DNA of 64,000 nt from Leucocoprinus leucothites (Eukaryota; Basidiomycota; Agaricomycetes; Agaricales; Agaricaceae). Location: NCBI GenBank assembly GCA_013368445.1, contig JAACJO010000013.1, forward strand, positions 496,001 to 560,000. Direction: 5' to 3'. A program made the position numbers and the translations under genes. Shown here in pieces: positions 12,735 to 22,664 of the stretch (positions are counted from its first letter, which is position 1; the number at the start of each line of letters is the position of its first letter). The notes under the pieces were generated by a model. That model made no database searches and had not been told where the DNA came from. It saw nothing but the letters and a program-made list of their open reading frames with translations.

Positions 12735-12992
12735 AGCTCTCACAATACTGCGATCTGTGGTTCCCCCACCCATCCACGGGAACACAAGTCTGGCAAATCC
12801 GCCCTCTGCATGTACAAAGGGATTACTATCGACAAAGCTCTGGATAGTACGGTTTCCCAATGGTACCTGGTGGCAAGGTCCGAATAAAATCGGTCAGTGA
12901 ACAAAATTCGTGAATAAAAGTTCTGGATATGATACCTGAGCGTTACTCAGAGATAAGAGGGCAGAAGTGAGGAGGAAAGGAAACCACTTCAT
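12735..12992 (-). CDS. Possible small secreted protein (signal peptide exon plus second exon)
   Basis: Seen: ATG at 12992 opens MKWFPFLLTSALLSLSNAQ, a good secretion signal, with a GT donor right after the Gln codon (12935). An acceptor at 12867 leads to VPLGNRTIQSFVDSNPFVHA, which stays open for about 50 residues. A TATA-like ATATAAAAT lies roughly 40 nt upstream of the ATG. Further down the minus strand, around 12670-12600, GNGHYTIYNSLSARYASYF reads like another exon of the same gene, but I could not connect it with confidence. Beyond that, 12365-12320 resembles 13570-13520 (see separate entry). Family unknown; the repeated aromatic/Gly pattern would fit a beta-trefoil or lectin-like protein, which is a guess. 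It may be decayed. Confidence 0.3.
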
Positions 12993-13383
12993 TTTAGGTC
13001 CTTGATGCATTTACAGTGGCTGACCGACCTTATTTTATATCATCCACTAAAGATGGTCAAGGCCCTTTTTGATGAGAACAAAATTATCCAGGGGTAGTTC
13101 AACTATAGATAGACGTACTGTCACAAGACCTCGACCACGTCGGACATATGTACGGTGGAATGATCAACTTCCGTCGAAGCTTCAGAGTATTAAATTTCAG
13201 CTTTCAAATTGTGACAGGTATTACTATGGGATTGGCTTTTGAGATCGATTTCCCGTCAAACGTTGGTCATCTTGACCAGTTTCTCCGAGCACGGACTGAT
13301 TCGGCTCAATCAGAACATTGTGATATTACTGAACTCCGAGGGATTGTCGCCTTCACGTGGACAATCACTACTTGTGTTCTATT

Positions 13384-13839
13384 TCATCGGCGGAAACTTG
13401 ACCCTATCACACTCACGATAGGAGGGCCATAGTCGAGAGACAGCTCAGCGCGAGGCCAATCAATGAAGTAAACATATTTGTTTAAACCTACAACTCCTCT
13501 AGTACACACTACTGCATATTTTCGTCTTGTACTTGTGGCGCCATGGATGGCCCACTGAATAATGTCATTATTAGGCGCATATAATAGTAAAGCTGAAATC
13601 TGTCGATAGGGTCGTATACTCTGGACCCCAAGAAGCTGCCGAGCTGTTCGCAGGTTTTGTGAGATAAGACACAGAGCTAGCCAGGGGCAACCGCCATGTT
13701 CGGGCGAAGACTGGGCGCTGACATGTGTGTCCAAAGGCCTGTTGCTTGCAAACAAGACTTCTGATTTCTCTTCGTCATCAATATACTTAAACGGAAATAT
13801 AGTTGAACGTAAACATGCGCCGTGTATAATTTCATCCAT
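13384..13839 (-). pseudogene. Hypothetical frame containing copy B of the fragment
   Basis: An open minus-strand frame of 151 codons. Its middle (near 13545) carries APNNDIIQWAIHGATS, the counterpart of the 12320-12370 fragment. I see no signal peptide, no clear start and no known domain. Taken with copy A, it suggests a small tandem family of related minus-strand genes now decaying. Function unknown. Confidence 0.25.
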
Positions 13840-14201
13840 TCCAGTATATCAACTGACGGACAATGAGGATATGACCCAATGTCCACTATGTACTGGAACG
13901 AACCAGGTGATAGCCATTATCGGAAACTATGTGCGTGCTGATTTGATGGCCTTGTATACATATTCTCACGACCTGATGAGGCTCACGAGGGTCACGGCCT
14001 AGGAACCATCGAACCGCCATACGGTCCTTGCCTCCTTCAAGTCCACCACGTTCAGGACAGTCAAGTGCTACCCATCAGTATATTGGTGAGCTCTGTCTGT
14101 CTATTATGTGACTCCCAACTTTATTGTTCAGCAAGCTCAAACCTACCGATTTAGTTCAGTGATCTAAGTAGATCATCTAGCGTCTCCTGTTCCCTTCCAT
14201 T

Positions 14202-14537
14202 ATGCAACATGATTCCTTCATAGATCCCCTCACTTTTGAGTTCCGTGAACCTCCTTTGCGTGGCCTCAATGACTACTCTTTGATAGGTGGCGGACATTAT
14301 TTACCCGAAGACGGTACGCTGTGTTCATTAAGCGTTGAAGTCGGAGGCATTGAAACAGCTTTTGTTACAGCACACCCATACGTACAGAGTGTGCGCAATG
14401 GCACTTCTCATGGTGCACACTATTTTGTTATACAGAACGCGACAATGGCAGAGAAGATCAAGTACACATCCAATGGCACAACAGGTAAAACGATCGCAAT
14501 TCCTCACACTTATAATGCCTTATTCAAATCTACCTGA
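14202..14537 (+). CDS. Hypothetical small protein (111 codons)
   Basis: Single open frame from ATG 14202 to TGA 14535-14537. It has several N-x-S/T sites but no signal peptide and no motif that I recognise. It lies directly upstream of the NACHT relic on the same strand. It may be a remnant rather than a gene. Confidence 0.2.
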   Translation: MQHDSFIDPLTFEFREPPLRGLNDYSLIGGGHYLPEDGTLCSLSVEVGGIETAFVTAHPYVQSVRNGTSHGAHYFVIQNATMAEKIKYTSNGTTGKTIAIPHTYNALFKST

Positions 14538-14569
14538 ATAGTCATGGCCATCTTACATCCTTAAACCAA

Positions 14570-15210
14570 TCCAGATGCCACACTGGACTCTAGTGCTCGT
14601 GACCCACCCCTAAGATGACATCCTGGCACTCGCGCCTGCATCAATGAGAAACTAATTGTCTGGATTGACGATCTCGAGCGCGCGTGGAATGTGCTATGGC
14701 TGTATGGCCCCGCCGGCACAGAGAAATCGACTATTGCCCAAACGTTTGCCGAGGCTTGTTTTGATCTGGGGTACCTTGGCGCTGTATTTTTCTTCTCTCC
14801 TCCTAACGGTCGCGACAAGCCTGAGACCGTGATTCGTTCCCTTTCATATCAACTCTGTCCTCACTGTCCCGCGTATAAGCCAGTGATCGCTGACGTACTC
14901 GCCAATGATCCTCAGCTCCTGAACAAGGCCTTATATATTACCAGGTGAGGACCACCGCACCGCGCTCTCGATCAAGAAGGCTTGCCTGCAAGCTGGTTTT
15001 ACATGGATATCGACACGTGATCCGGAGTACATCTCAGTAAACCTTGTAGATAAGGTTTGCGAAAATGTCTGGGTCACATTCCAATGGGGTTCTAAGTACA
15101 AGAGTGATGCAACCCCCGCTGAGCTACGGACCCTCGACTTTCGACAAATGCAAGGAGTCATTGATATTGTATTTCTTGTGAATTGGATACATGAGCATGT
15201 GAGCATCCTA
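14570..15210 (+). pseudogene. NACHT NTPase relic with damaged P-loop
   Basis: Seen: plus-strand frame with DATLDSSARDPPLR, a TGA at the position of the Cys found in intact relatives (PPPRCHFGTR in the gene at 25.7 kb), then HPGTRACINEKL, VLWLYGPAGTEKSTIAQTF and VFFFSPPNGRDKPETVIRSL. After a frame change near 14942 it continues GFTWISTRDPEYI, the counterpart of PFRWFFTSRPEVHI in the intact genes. Known: NACHT NTPases use GxxGxGKS/T to bind ATP; here the Gly before Lys is Glu (GTEKS). The Walker B block (hhhDGLDEC) is missing, apparently deleted. The downstream open stretch to about 15210 reads LRTLDFRQMQGVIDIVFLV. I infer a degenerate NLR-like gene from a different subfamily than the 25-36 kb copies. 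Confidence 0.65.
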
Positions 15211-15620
15211 AATAATAATTTATTCTACCTCTTAAAAGCTGACTCCTTTTAATATCGGCCAGAACTCATCCGACAAGATTCTGCGCACAGAGCCTGCGGA
15301 TGGCGGCGACTTTCAGCCTAATAAGCACACAAAAATTCTGTCGAACGAAGGTCCAGACAAATCCCTCAGTTTTAGAAGGGCCCGACTTCCAGTGTGCTGG
15401 GCGAATTCAGAGATTTTTAACGGATATAGGGGTAGGACCCCGGTGAAATGTGTGAGTTTAGGACATCTGTGGCTCCGGTTCGTTGAGATATCAATGCTGA
15501 TGCCGCCATACTCCCTCCTGGAAAAATTAACGATCATCGTGTAACACGCCGAGTAGAGGACCATTTTATACTCTTCAGGTTTTAACAAGATACGGTGTCT
15601 CTTCCTCGGATGTGGTGTGA

Positions 15621-15832
15621 ATGCGACACTGGTCCTTCTCCTCAGCGAGCAAGGTCCGCGTGGACATATTGACTCCTGATAACCCACCTTCAGAAGAACA
15701 GATAGACGAATACGAGCACTGGTTAAACATTCGCGACCGGCCGAGCTGGAGATCGCTAGATGAGTGGCGTAAAGTGAAGGGGAAGAACCAGAGGAGAACC
15801 TCTCGTATAGAAATCTTGTTCAGTTATTGTAA
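15621..15832 (+). other. Open frame ending in the LTR insertion
   Basis: A plus-strand frame reads PDNPPSEEQIDEYEHWLN and RPSWRSLDEWRKVKG up to the insertion point of the LTR element at 15833. The stop at 15863 lies inside the LTR. The frame may be part of a host exon cut by the transposon, but I do not recognise it and could not find a continuation beyond 19870. Confidence 0.25.
15829..15832. repeat. Target site duplication GTAA (left)
   Basis: GTAA directly before the LTR; the same four bases follow the other LTR at 19867-19870. Confidence 0.7.
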
Positions 15833-16292
15833 TGAAGGGGAACGGGCAGTTGTACCCCCGTAAATAAAATAAAATATTAGTGCGAGCGCGACCGAGTCCA
15901 ACAGTCGCTGGGTGTCAAAACCACAAGAAGACGTCGATGAGGGACTGTGCGGAATTTGGAGAGGAAAGGAATAGAATTAAGCAAGATATAAAGAGATGAC
16001 TGAGATAGATAGAGATTGAATAAATTTTGATTATTTCCTGATTTTCGGACAGAGACTGAGGCAAAGGTGGTCGTGGTTCATTGACTAGCTCGAAAACTGA
16101 CTACGACACGTCGAAGTACACTACTAAAGTCCCTGTGGCAAACTAGTGCCTAAAGTCTGAAACCAAAGTAAATAAGTTTATTCTAAAAAAAGAATCAATG
16201 GGCGCTATGATAACAAAACTGATGTCAAATAAATAGTAGGTGATGGGTGCTCGGGTGCGAGATCCAAGCGCAGACGAAAGCCCATCTCCACA
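15833..16292 (-). repeat. 3' LTR of gag-only element (460 bp)
   Basis: Direct repeat of 19407-19866. On the minus strand it starts TGTGGAGATGGGC and ends CCCCTTCA. Confidence 0.9.
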
Positions 16293-16569
16293 CCAGGGGG
16301 GAAGTTTTCGTACTGACCTCTGGTCGGTTCGAAGCAACGGAGTTGAAATAAATGAAAGAGAAATAAAGTGGAAAAGAAAATGTCCATGGGTATCCTCTAA
16401 ACACGAATATAGCAGCGAGTTTGGCAACAAATTTGATAAAGTCGATGTTATATGAGTAAAATGAAGTGGAAATAAATGTTTGAGTCCAGAAGAAAGAAAA
16501 GAAAGGGCCGATTGAAATGAATTTGATAGGGAAAGGTGGGGAGGGATGCTATTAGATGGAGAAGTTGGA

Positions 16570-18870
16570 CTAGATAAATGAAGGAGCGGTTTTTTGGGGT
16601 GCCGAAATGTTCAGTAATATCACAGTGAGCTGCGGCGATGAGTTCCTAAGCTGAGGAGGGGAACTTTGAAGGCTAGAATGGAGCGGCGGTCCCGGATCCC
16701 ACAATATGCAAGATTTACTGAAGGAAGAAAGGAGGGACAGATATGAGGTTACTGGAGTCGGAATCTGAAGGCGTGGTCCATTCGGAGTCGAAGCAAGAGT
16801 CGGAGATGAATTTAAGAGAGGGAATGGGGATGGTGGCAACAAGTGTGATACAATTGGCGAATATATGAGGAATGATAAGAAGCTGGGAAGTGGCTTGATC
16901 TGATTGATAGAATAGGCGACCTCGGGTGACTGAACTGGGTGACTAATGTTGGGAGAGTGTGTTTCAGATACTCCAGGATACTTGTGAACAGGAACGGCGG
17001 CAGCGGCGACAATGGAAGGGCTCGAGATTGACAAATGAGGGGAATGGATGGCGGATATGGGAGGAAATTGATGCGGCGGCTGTGCTGATGGCGGTGATGT
17101 CATCTCTCTCCTATCATGTTTGCTCAAATCTCTGGCTCCCTCGGCTGGATCTCTCAATGAAACTGGCGACTTCGGGCACGGATTGACTGGAGTATTCACT
17201 TCCGGTGAAATGGAGCGAAAATCATCGATAAAATCGACGGAAATGCAAGGTGGTGATGCTGTAGGAGATATGTGATGTGTGAGGACTTCTACAGCCTTCA
17301 GGACGTTTCTGGGGGCGAAATCGAGCGAGGAAACGGTGGAAGACGATGTAGTGGACACCCTGTAAGACTCTCCTTGCCTTATGAGAGGATCTTCGACCTC
17401 TGACGCGATTGCATAGAGTTCCTTCCCGGAAATAGTGATGCTTCCATTTAGACACCTTTCTGCAACATCCTGGATCGTTTTCAGGTCGCAAATTGATACA
17501 TCGTCGTATTCCTGAGGCATGGGGAGTGTACCCGGCGAGATAGAGGTGCTGAGCGTCGAAGATTTCGAGTTCTGAGATGTTTGGGGAGGGAAGGAAAGTG
17601 GAGGAGTTGAGGTGTTCTTAGAGGAATGGGAGCGAATGGGAAACCATTCCAAGCCTAAATGTGCGTCTCTGTTGATCTGGATGCGTTTCCTAATATCCTC
17701 CTGACGTTTCCGAGTTGTCAGAACGGTCGCTTCGAGCCGTTGAAGCTCTAAATCGTCGGAATCATCGAAAATTGGGGAGGGAGGAGTAGATGGATATAAT
17801 GGAGCATTGTAGGCGTTCAAGGTGAGCTGCTGCGTCGTATCTGCTTCCAGGCGATGTGTCTGAGCTCTAGGCGACTGCAGGGAATGATTTCGGTGCCAGG
17901 TATCGATCCTCTCCTTCATATTTTGACCCAGAGCGATGAGGTGAGTGATATCTGATCCATCTGGCATGCAAATGCGATTTGAGTTGTCTAAAACGCATAA
18001 TCCTCGCTCTAGATACTCCTCAAAGTAATGGCAGACCTGGAACGTATGGCTGGGGCCGGAACAGAAGCCGCATTCGAAGTTTTCGCGTTGCTCTGGCAGA
18101 TTTTGGTGGAGAGGAGGGGAAGATGATGAATAGGAATGACCGGAGGCTGCTGGTGCGATTTTCTCGGCTAAACGAATGAGGAAAGTGTCTGAAGTAAGGA
18201 CCTGCTCTAGAGAAGACATAGGGAATGTTTCCTGAGAGGTTGGAGCGACAGAAGCGACGGTAGGGGAGGGAATGGGAGGATTAGGCTGGTATGAAGGTGG
18301 AGGGAAGGAATTGATGCCGGAGCCTTGAAGTAAGAAATTTGCCGCCTTCTCTACATCATTAATATCCCAGGGATCATCCAGGTGGTGGTAGGGGTCTTGC
18401 AAACGAAGCTGAGTGTGAAGGGATTGACGGAAAACGGGGTGAAATCCGGCCATGAATAGCTTATCCCTCTCCCGGAGCGAAATTCGGTTTCTCTTCAGCA
18501 GGTGGGTCGATTTTGCGATAAAACCACGATAGTATTCACCAAACTGACCACGGTGACGCATAGGTACATCGGCACTCGCTTCCACGAAGGTATCAAGGTC
18601 GGTAATGGTGTAATGAGCGGAGTCTTCAGAGCCGGGGTATAAAGAGGTTATGTCTGCTTTAAATTGCGACCAATCGTTGCCGAATGCTGATGGTTGGCTG
18701 GTCCAGATGTCGTATTCCTTGTCCGAGAGGTAACGAAGGGCGTGGGCGACCTGGTCTCGCTGGCTGAGGTGGCATTCTCTACCCAAAATCTCTATTTCAT
18801 CGAAAAATCGTCGAAGCGACCGTGGATGGCCATCAAAGCGAGGCGCCGTATTCTCATAACGACCAGGCAT
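16570..18870 (-). CDS. Gag-like protein of the gag-only retrotransposon
   Basis: Seen: a 766-codon frame. The retrotransposon capsid-type region is N-terminal (FDGHPRSLRRFFDEIEILG ... FGEYYRGFIA ... ISLRERDKLFMAGF), followed by a CCHC knuckle CGFCSGPSHTFQVC near residue 270 (C-x2-C-x4-H-x4-C) and a long Ser/Pro-rich tail. The Gag at 37.8 kb has the matching blocks FDGHPLSLKRFFDEVDYLG, FGEYYRQFV, ISLRERNNIFLNGF and a CCHC box. Role: coats element RNA in virus-like particles. Odd: before the ATG at 18870 the same frame is open to about 19115. A separate Pro-rich frame starting at 19217 (MASRQHHWEPPD) seems to supply the real N-terminus, so a frame change around 19040-19060 is suspected. The tail shows no protease DxG motif. 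Confidence 0.8.
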   Translation of the reverse strand: MPGRYENTAPRFDGHPRSLRRFFDEIEILGRECHLSQRDQVAHALRYLSDKEYDIWTSQPSAFGNDWSQFKADITSLYPGSEDSAHYTITDLDTFVEASADVPMRHRGQFGEYYRGFIAKSTHLLKRNRISLRERDKLFMAGFHPVFRQSLHTQLRLQDPYHHLDDPWDINDVEKAANFLLQGSGINSFPPPSYQPNPPIPSPTVASVAPTSQETFPMSSLEQVLTSDTFLIRLAEKIAPAASGHSYSSSSPPLHQNLPEQRENFECGFCSGPSHTFQVCHYFEEYLERGLCVLDNSNRICMPDGSDITHLIALGQNMKERIDTWHRNHSLQSPRAQTHRLEADTTQQLTLNAYNAPLYPSTPPSPIFDDSDDLELQRLEATVLTTRKRQEDIRKRIQINRDAHLGLEWFPIRSHSSKNTSTPPLSFPPQTSQNSKSSTLSTSISPGTLPMPQEYDDVSICDLKTIQDVAERCLNGSITISGKELYAIASEVEDPLIRQGESYRVSTTSSSTVSSLDFAPRNVLKAVEVLTHHISPTASPPCISVDFIDDFRSISPEVNTPVNPCPKSPVSLRDPAEGARDLSKHDRREMTSPPSAQPPHQFPPISAIHSPHLSISSPSIVAAAAVPVHKYPGVSETHSPNISHPVQSPEVAYSINQIKPLPSFLSFLIYSPIVSHLLPPSPFPLLNSSPTLASTPNGPRLQIPTPVTSYLSLLSSFSKSCILWDPGPPLHSSLQSSPPQLRNSSPQLTVILLNISAPQKTAPSFI

Positions 18871-19385
18871 ATGGCGGGGTTGACTTGGAGGCTGGTAGAC
18901 GATGTAGGAGGGCTGAGAGGGCTGGATAGGTGGGTAAGAATGGTTCTGGACGGCGGGAGGATGATGATGATGACTCCATTGGTTAGGGATAAAATTCGGA
19001 TGAGGGGGGATTGGCAGCGGCCGGCCACGGTGGCTGGGTATATGAGGAAGTGTAATGGTATCTGTGGCAGTTGTGGGACGGAATCGGGATGGAGATGAGG
19101 AGCTGGTTGATATAGAGGGTTATATGGCATCGGTGGAGGGTTGTGTGGGTTGTTCAGGTGAGGAACAGCGTATGGGTGACTGTCAGGTGGTTCCCAGTGG
19201 TGCTGACGCGACGCCATGCGAGGTTACGAGCCGAAATGACGTTGGAATGAATTTTCTTCGAAATAAAATCGAAATTTTGTCCACAGGAGCTGGTGAGTCA
19301 CAGGGGTTGTTATGAGGCTTGATAATGACGGTAGGGCTCGTAGGTACGTTCCGCAATGCCCAAGACGACGAAATTTGGTTTGAAA

Positions 19386-19404
19386 CCCCTCGCGGTGGGC
19401 TCCA
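19386..19404 (-). promoter_or_regulatory. Primer-binding-type sequence of the gag-only element
   Basis: On the minus strand, two bases after the 5' LTR, TGGAGCCCACCGCGAGGGG. The same 19 bases follow the 5' LTR of the larger element, so the site is conserved. It starts TGG as expected for pairing with a tRNA CCA end; I could not name the tRNA. Confidence 0.7.
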
Positions 19405-19406
19405 GT

Positions 19407-19866
19407 TGAAGGGGAACGGGCAGTTGTACCCCCGTAAATAAAATAAAATATTAGTGCGAGCGCGACCGAGTCCAACAGTCGCTGGGTGTCAAAACCACAA
19501 GAAGACGTCGACGAGGGACTGTGCGGAATTTGGAGAGGAAAGGAATAGAATTAAGCAAGATATAAAGAGATGACTGAGATAGATAGAGATTGAATAAATT
19601 TTGATTATTTCCTGATTTTCGGACAGAGACTGAGGCAAAGGTGGTCGTGGTTCATTGACTAGCTCGAAAACTGACTACGACACGTCGAAGTACACTACTA
19701 AAGTCCCTGTGGCAAACTAGTGCCTAAAGTCTGAAACCAAAGTAAATAAGTTTATTCTAAAAAAAGAATCAATGGGCGCTATGATAACAAAACTGATGTC
19801 AAATAAATAGTAGGTGATGGGTGCTCGGGTGCGAGATCCAAGCGCAGACGAAAGCCCATCTCCACA
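19407..19866 (-). repeat. 5' LTR of gag-only element (460 bp)
   Basis: Near-identical to 15833-16292; drives transcription on the minus strand. Followed by the target duplication GTAA at 19867-19870. Confidence 0.9.
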
Positions 19867-19870
19867 GTAA

Positions 19871-21558
19871 CCCCAGCGCGATAAGAGCTGTAAGCCTGCC
19901 TCCCCCGTTGACCGAGTTCGAGAATCAATGACATTGAAATGTGCTCGTGGCATGCTGCCAGGTAAAGAGACTGCCACCTCTCTTACTTCTGTGGACCCTG
20001 TAAGTGTGCTCGTCTCATGGCCAACTCAGCCTGCAGCCTCTTTAGGGCAGCCCATACAATATACATTAGATCTCAAGGGTCTTGCCTCGACTTTAAGAGA
20101 TCGCCAGCCTCTCAACTATCGAACTATAGAGAACAGAGTGTCGTGATGGGCTGAGAGAACGTTCTAAACTTTGATAGTGGATCTTGTTCAAGCATTTCTT
20201 CCAAAGTGTGAACCCAGCTCCCTTTGCGAAATCCTAGCCAGATAAAGAGGAGTGTGATGAGAGCAATAAGTATCCGTGTGAGTCCCTTCACTCGCCGTAA
20301 ATCCTATTTTGGTTCAATTACAGGTTTGATACCTGCTCCGACGTTGTTTGTGACCTTTGAACCACACCGCAACTATGAGCTTATCCAGTATGTTCTTCAA
20401 GCCAATTGCGCGGAGGATAGCAAACGTCATGTTTAGAAAGTTTCCTAGCAGCGAACGGAATAATGATTTGTACCTCATAGCCCACCTTCTATCTCAGTGT
20501 ACTACTCGTAGTTGGTATGTCCCACGAGCTCAAGAAAGGCAGCTGTGAATAATTTCCCTCTGTCGTACCGTGATTTAATGGGATCCAACTCTAGGGAAAG
20601 CAGCCCTAGTGACGTCGGAAGTTTGTTGTCCTGGAAGCGAGCTGAGCAGTGGGGCTAGAAGGCCCCAGCCCCAAGTGAAACATATGGATACACTCAAACC
20701 ATCAGTGTTTCATTGGACGCTAGTAGGGCAGATATGTCGAAAAGTCGATAGTAGCTGATCAAGAAGTTTAAGTGGGCTCTCTTCGGCTCCACAACATTAG
20801 AGGGGAGAAATATTTAATCAATCAACCAATTATTGTTTAACATAATGTCATAGAACCACTGAATTGTCGGTGTGCTAGGCTCGGTGACTTCTGTTGCAAC
20901 AAGATCCAAAAACGCAATTATGCCCCGCATGATACTGTCAACAGGTGAGCTAACTCGTGGTTTCTTGATGATACTAGAAGGCCTCAAGAGTCAAGATGTC
21001 AGGTGAATGTAACAGCAAGTCATGAAAGTAGTCGATTTAAAGGTCGCTTAGATGAAGAATCACTCTTTGGAGGCGTTATTTATCACATGGTGAACGCAAT
21101 CAGCGGAGATAGTGATCGTGGCGTTCCACTCATGTCAACGGATCAGTCGCTCGTTCTTACGTTCACTCAAGGAGCTGATCGTGAGGAATATAGTGAAAAG
21201 TCGCATGCATCACCGTGGGTTGTGATGTTATGTATTGAGCCCGGTAGTTTTCCAGTTGTATGGAAGAGAGCTCCGACCGAAAAATCATAGGGCATGGCCT
21301 AATATATTGATGATACAACCAGATCAGTATCAGTGACAACCACGTACAGGCTCATGGCACCTAAGCATGCGTTCGAAGGATGACAGTACTTCCTTATTCT
21401 GTCAAGACTTTTATCAACACGCGGGATCTAGCTTCGTTTATGACTTCCAAGATTCTTCGAGCTCTGGAAAACGAGCATGATAAAAGGCTCTGGATTTCAA
21501 AGGATGCCACAACGAGAAGCACACGAATTCTCAGCAAACTCCTCAACAATCATCCACA
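19871..21558. other. Non-coding or decayed stretch upstream of the lysozyme
   Basis: About 1.7 kb with only short frames (for example 20224-20436 and 21003-21290) that show no motif. The last ~150 bp are probably promoter and 5' leader of the lysozyme gene. Confidence 0.45.
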
Positions 21559-22113
21559 ATGATGCGAGCATTCTACACCCTTCTATTCACTGCTATCTCG
21601 TTCACCGTCGTTGAAGCCGCGCCAGCTGCGTGCCCTCCAGGCGTTAACAGCGCTACACTCTCACTCATCAAAGAGTTCGAGGGTTTCGTGCCCAAACCCG
21701 CCCCAGACCCAATTGGTCTACCCACAGTCGGCTACGGTCATCTGTGCAAGACGAAGGGCTGCTCCGAGGTCAAATTCCCATTGACCAAAGCCACAGCTTC
21801 AACCCTTCTTGTTAAAGACTTGAAGCAATTCGAGTCTTGCCTCAACCGCGCTATCAAATCGAGCGTCAAGTTGAACGCTAATCAGTTTGGCGCGTTAGCG
21901 TCATGGACGTTCAATGAAGGATGTGGAAACATGCAGTCGTCGACTTTGATTAAGAGGTTGAATGCGGGTCAGAATCCCAACACAGTTGCGGCAGAGGAGT
22001 TGCCGAAGTGGAAGTTGGCTGGTGGACATACCTTACCGGGGCTTGTGAGGAGGCGGGCCGCCGAGGTCAAGTTGTTCAAGACACCCTCGAGCACAATTGT
22101 TCACCCATGTTGA
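21559..22113 (+). CDS. Secreted phage-type lysozyme (GH24)
   Basis: Seen: an intronless 184-codon gene. Residues 1-20 (MMRAFYTLLFTAISFTVVEA) form a signal peptide. Mature part: LIKEFEGF with the likely catalytic Glu (E41), PTVGYGHLC (the T-x-G-x-G-H block of the family), LNANQFGALASWTFNEGCG and a C-terminal GLVRRRAAEVKLF. Several Cys fit disulfides in a secreted protein. Known: GH24 (T4-type) lysozymes cut the MurNAc-GlcNAc bond of bacterial peptidoglycan; fungal copies are secreted and generally thought to derive from bacteria or phage by transfer. Two adjacent ATGs (21559, 21562) could both start it. Lack of introns, in a window where most genes have several, fits that origin. Likely role: defence against, or feeding on, bacteria. 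Confidence 0.93.
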   Translation: MMRAFYTLLFTAISFTVVEAAPAACPPGVNSATLSLIKEFEGFVPKPAPDPIGLPTVGYGHLCKTKGCSEVKFPLTKATASTLLVKDLKQFESCLNRAIKSSVKLNANQFGALASWTFNEGCGNMQSSTLIKRLNAGQNPNTVAAEELPKWKLAGGHTLPGLVRRRAAEVKLFKTPSSTIVHPC

Positions 22114-22664
22114 TTAACGACGAGAAGGAAACCTACTGTGTCATTATGAAGTTGCATCGATGTTATAGGCAGCACAAGTCGTTATTCTTTGTTCAAAGTG
22201 TATTATCTCTTCTTGTTAGTACAGAATTCTGATGAAGACGATATCCCGATGTTATTGATGTCGCCTTCCAACGTCTGATCCATGGCAAATGTTTCAGCTC
22301 AAATAAATTCCCTGGACAAAGTTTCATTGAGTAAGACCGAATTACTGGCAGGAAGGTAAGTAAGCCAATACCGATAGCCTTTTTCAGACCATCAACATCG
22401 GTTTAGTTATCGGCTACAAGCACTGTTAGCGTGCCGATATTTTGATGATAGGGCTATTCTTCTAGATCGTATTCGTCCGCGTTATAAATGTCCAACGATT
22501 TTTTTCGCTCTTGATATTGTAAACAAGCAGTCTTGCATCGTAGTTCGAGATATAGGCAGATCATTTGCATTATAACGTCATCATTGATAACTTTACATCT
22601 TGCACGTTCATTTTCCAGTTCCACGAAACTGCTATAGTATAATTCGGCCATGTATATGCTTGGA
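22114..22664. other. Convergent 3' ends, no gene seen
   Basis: Between the lysozyme stop and the D-amino-acid oxidase stop. An open minus-strand frame running over 22454-22798 is mostly read-through past the true oxidase stop in another frame and is not a gene. Confidence 0.5.

Larger units (their letters stand above)
15833..19866 (-). mobile_element. Non-autonomous LTR retrotransposon carrying gag only (TR-GAG-like)
   Basis: Seen: 4,034 bp between a 4-bp target duplication. It has 460-bp LTRs at both ends that differ at one base by my reading (T/C at 15939/19513), TG..CA termini, a gag frame on the minus strand and a primer-binding-type sequence beside the 5' LTR (right end). No protease, reverse transcriptase, RNase H or integrase is present; only about 280 bp separate the gag stop from the 3' LTR. 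Known: elements of this build (LTRs plus gag, no pol) have been called TR-GAG and depend on an autonomous relative. Inference: its gag resembles that of the 36.6-kb element, both share the primer-binding sequence, and near-identical LTRs mean a recent insertion. Confidence 0.85.

Noticed and set aside
16143..16455. Open frames inside the 460-bp LTR, also seen in the second LTR copy
   Set aside because: They repeat only because the LTR repeats and carry no motif.
15833..19866. Plus-strand orientation of the gag-only element
   Set aside because: Primer site, TG..CA order and gag frame all point to the minus strand; on the plus strand no primer site follows the left LTR.
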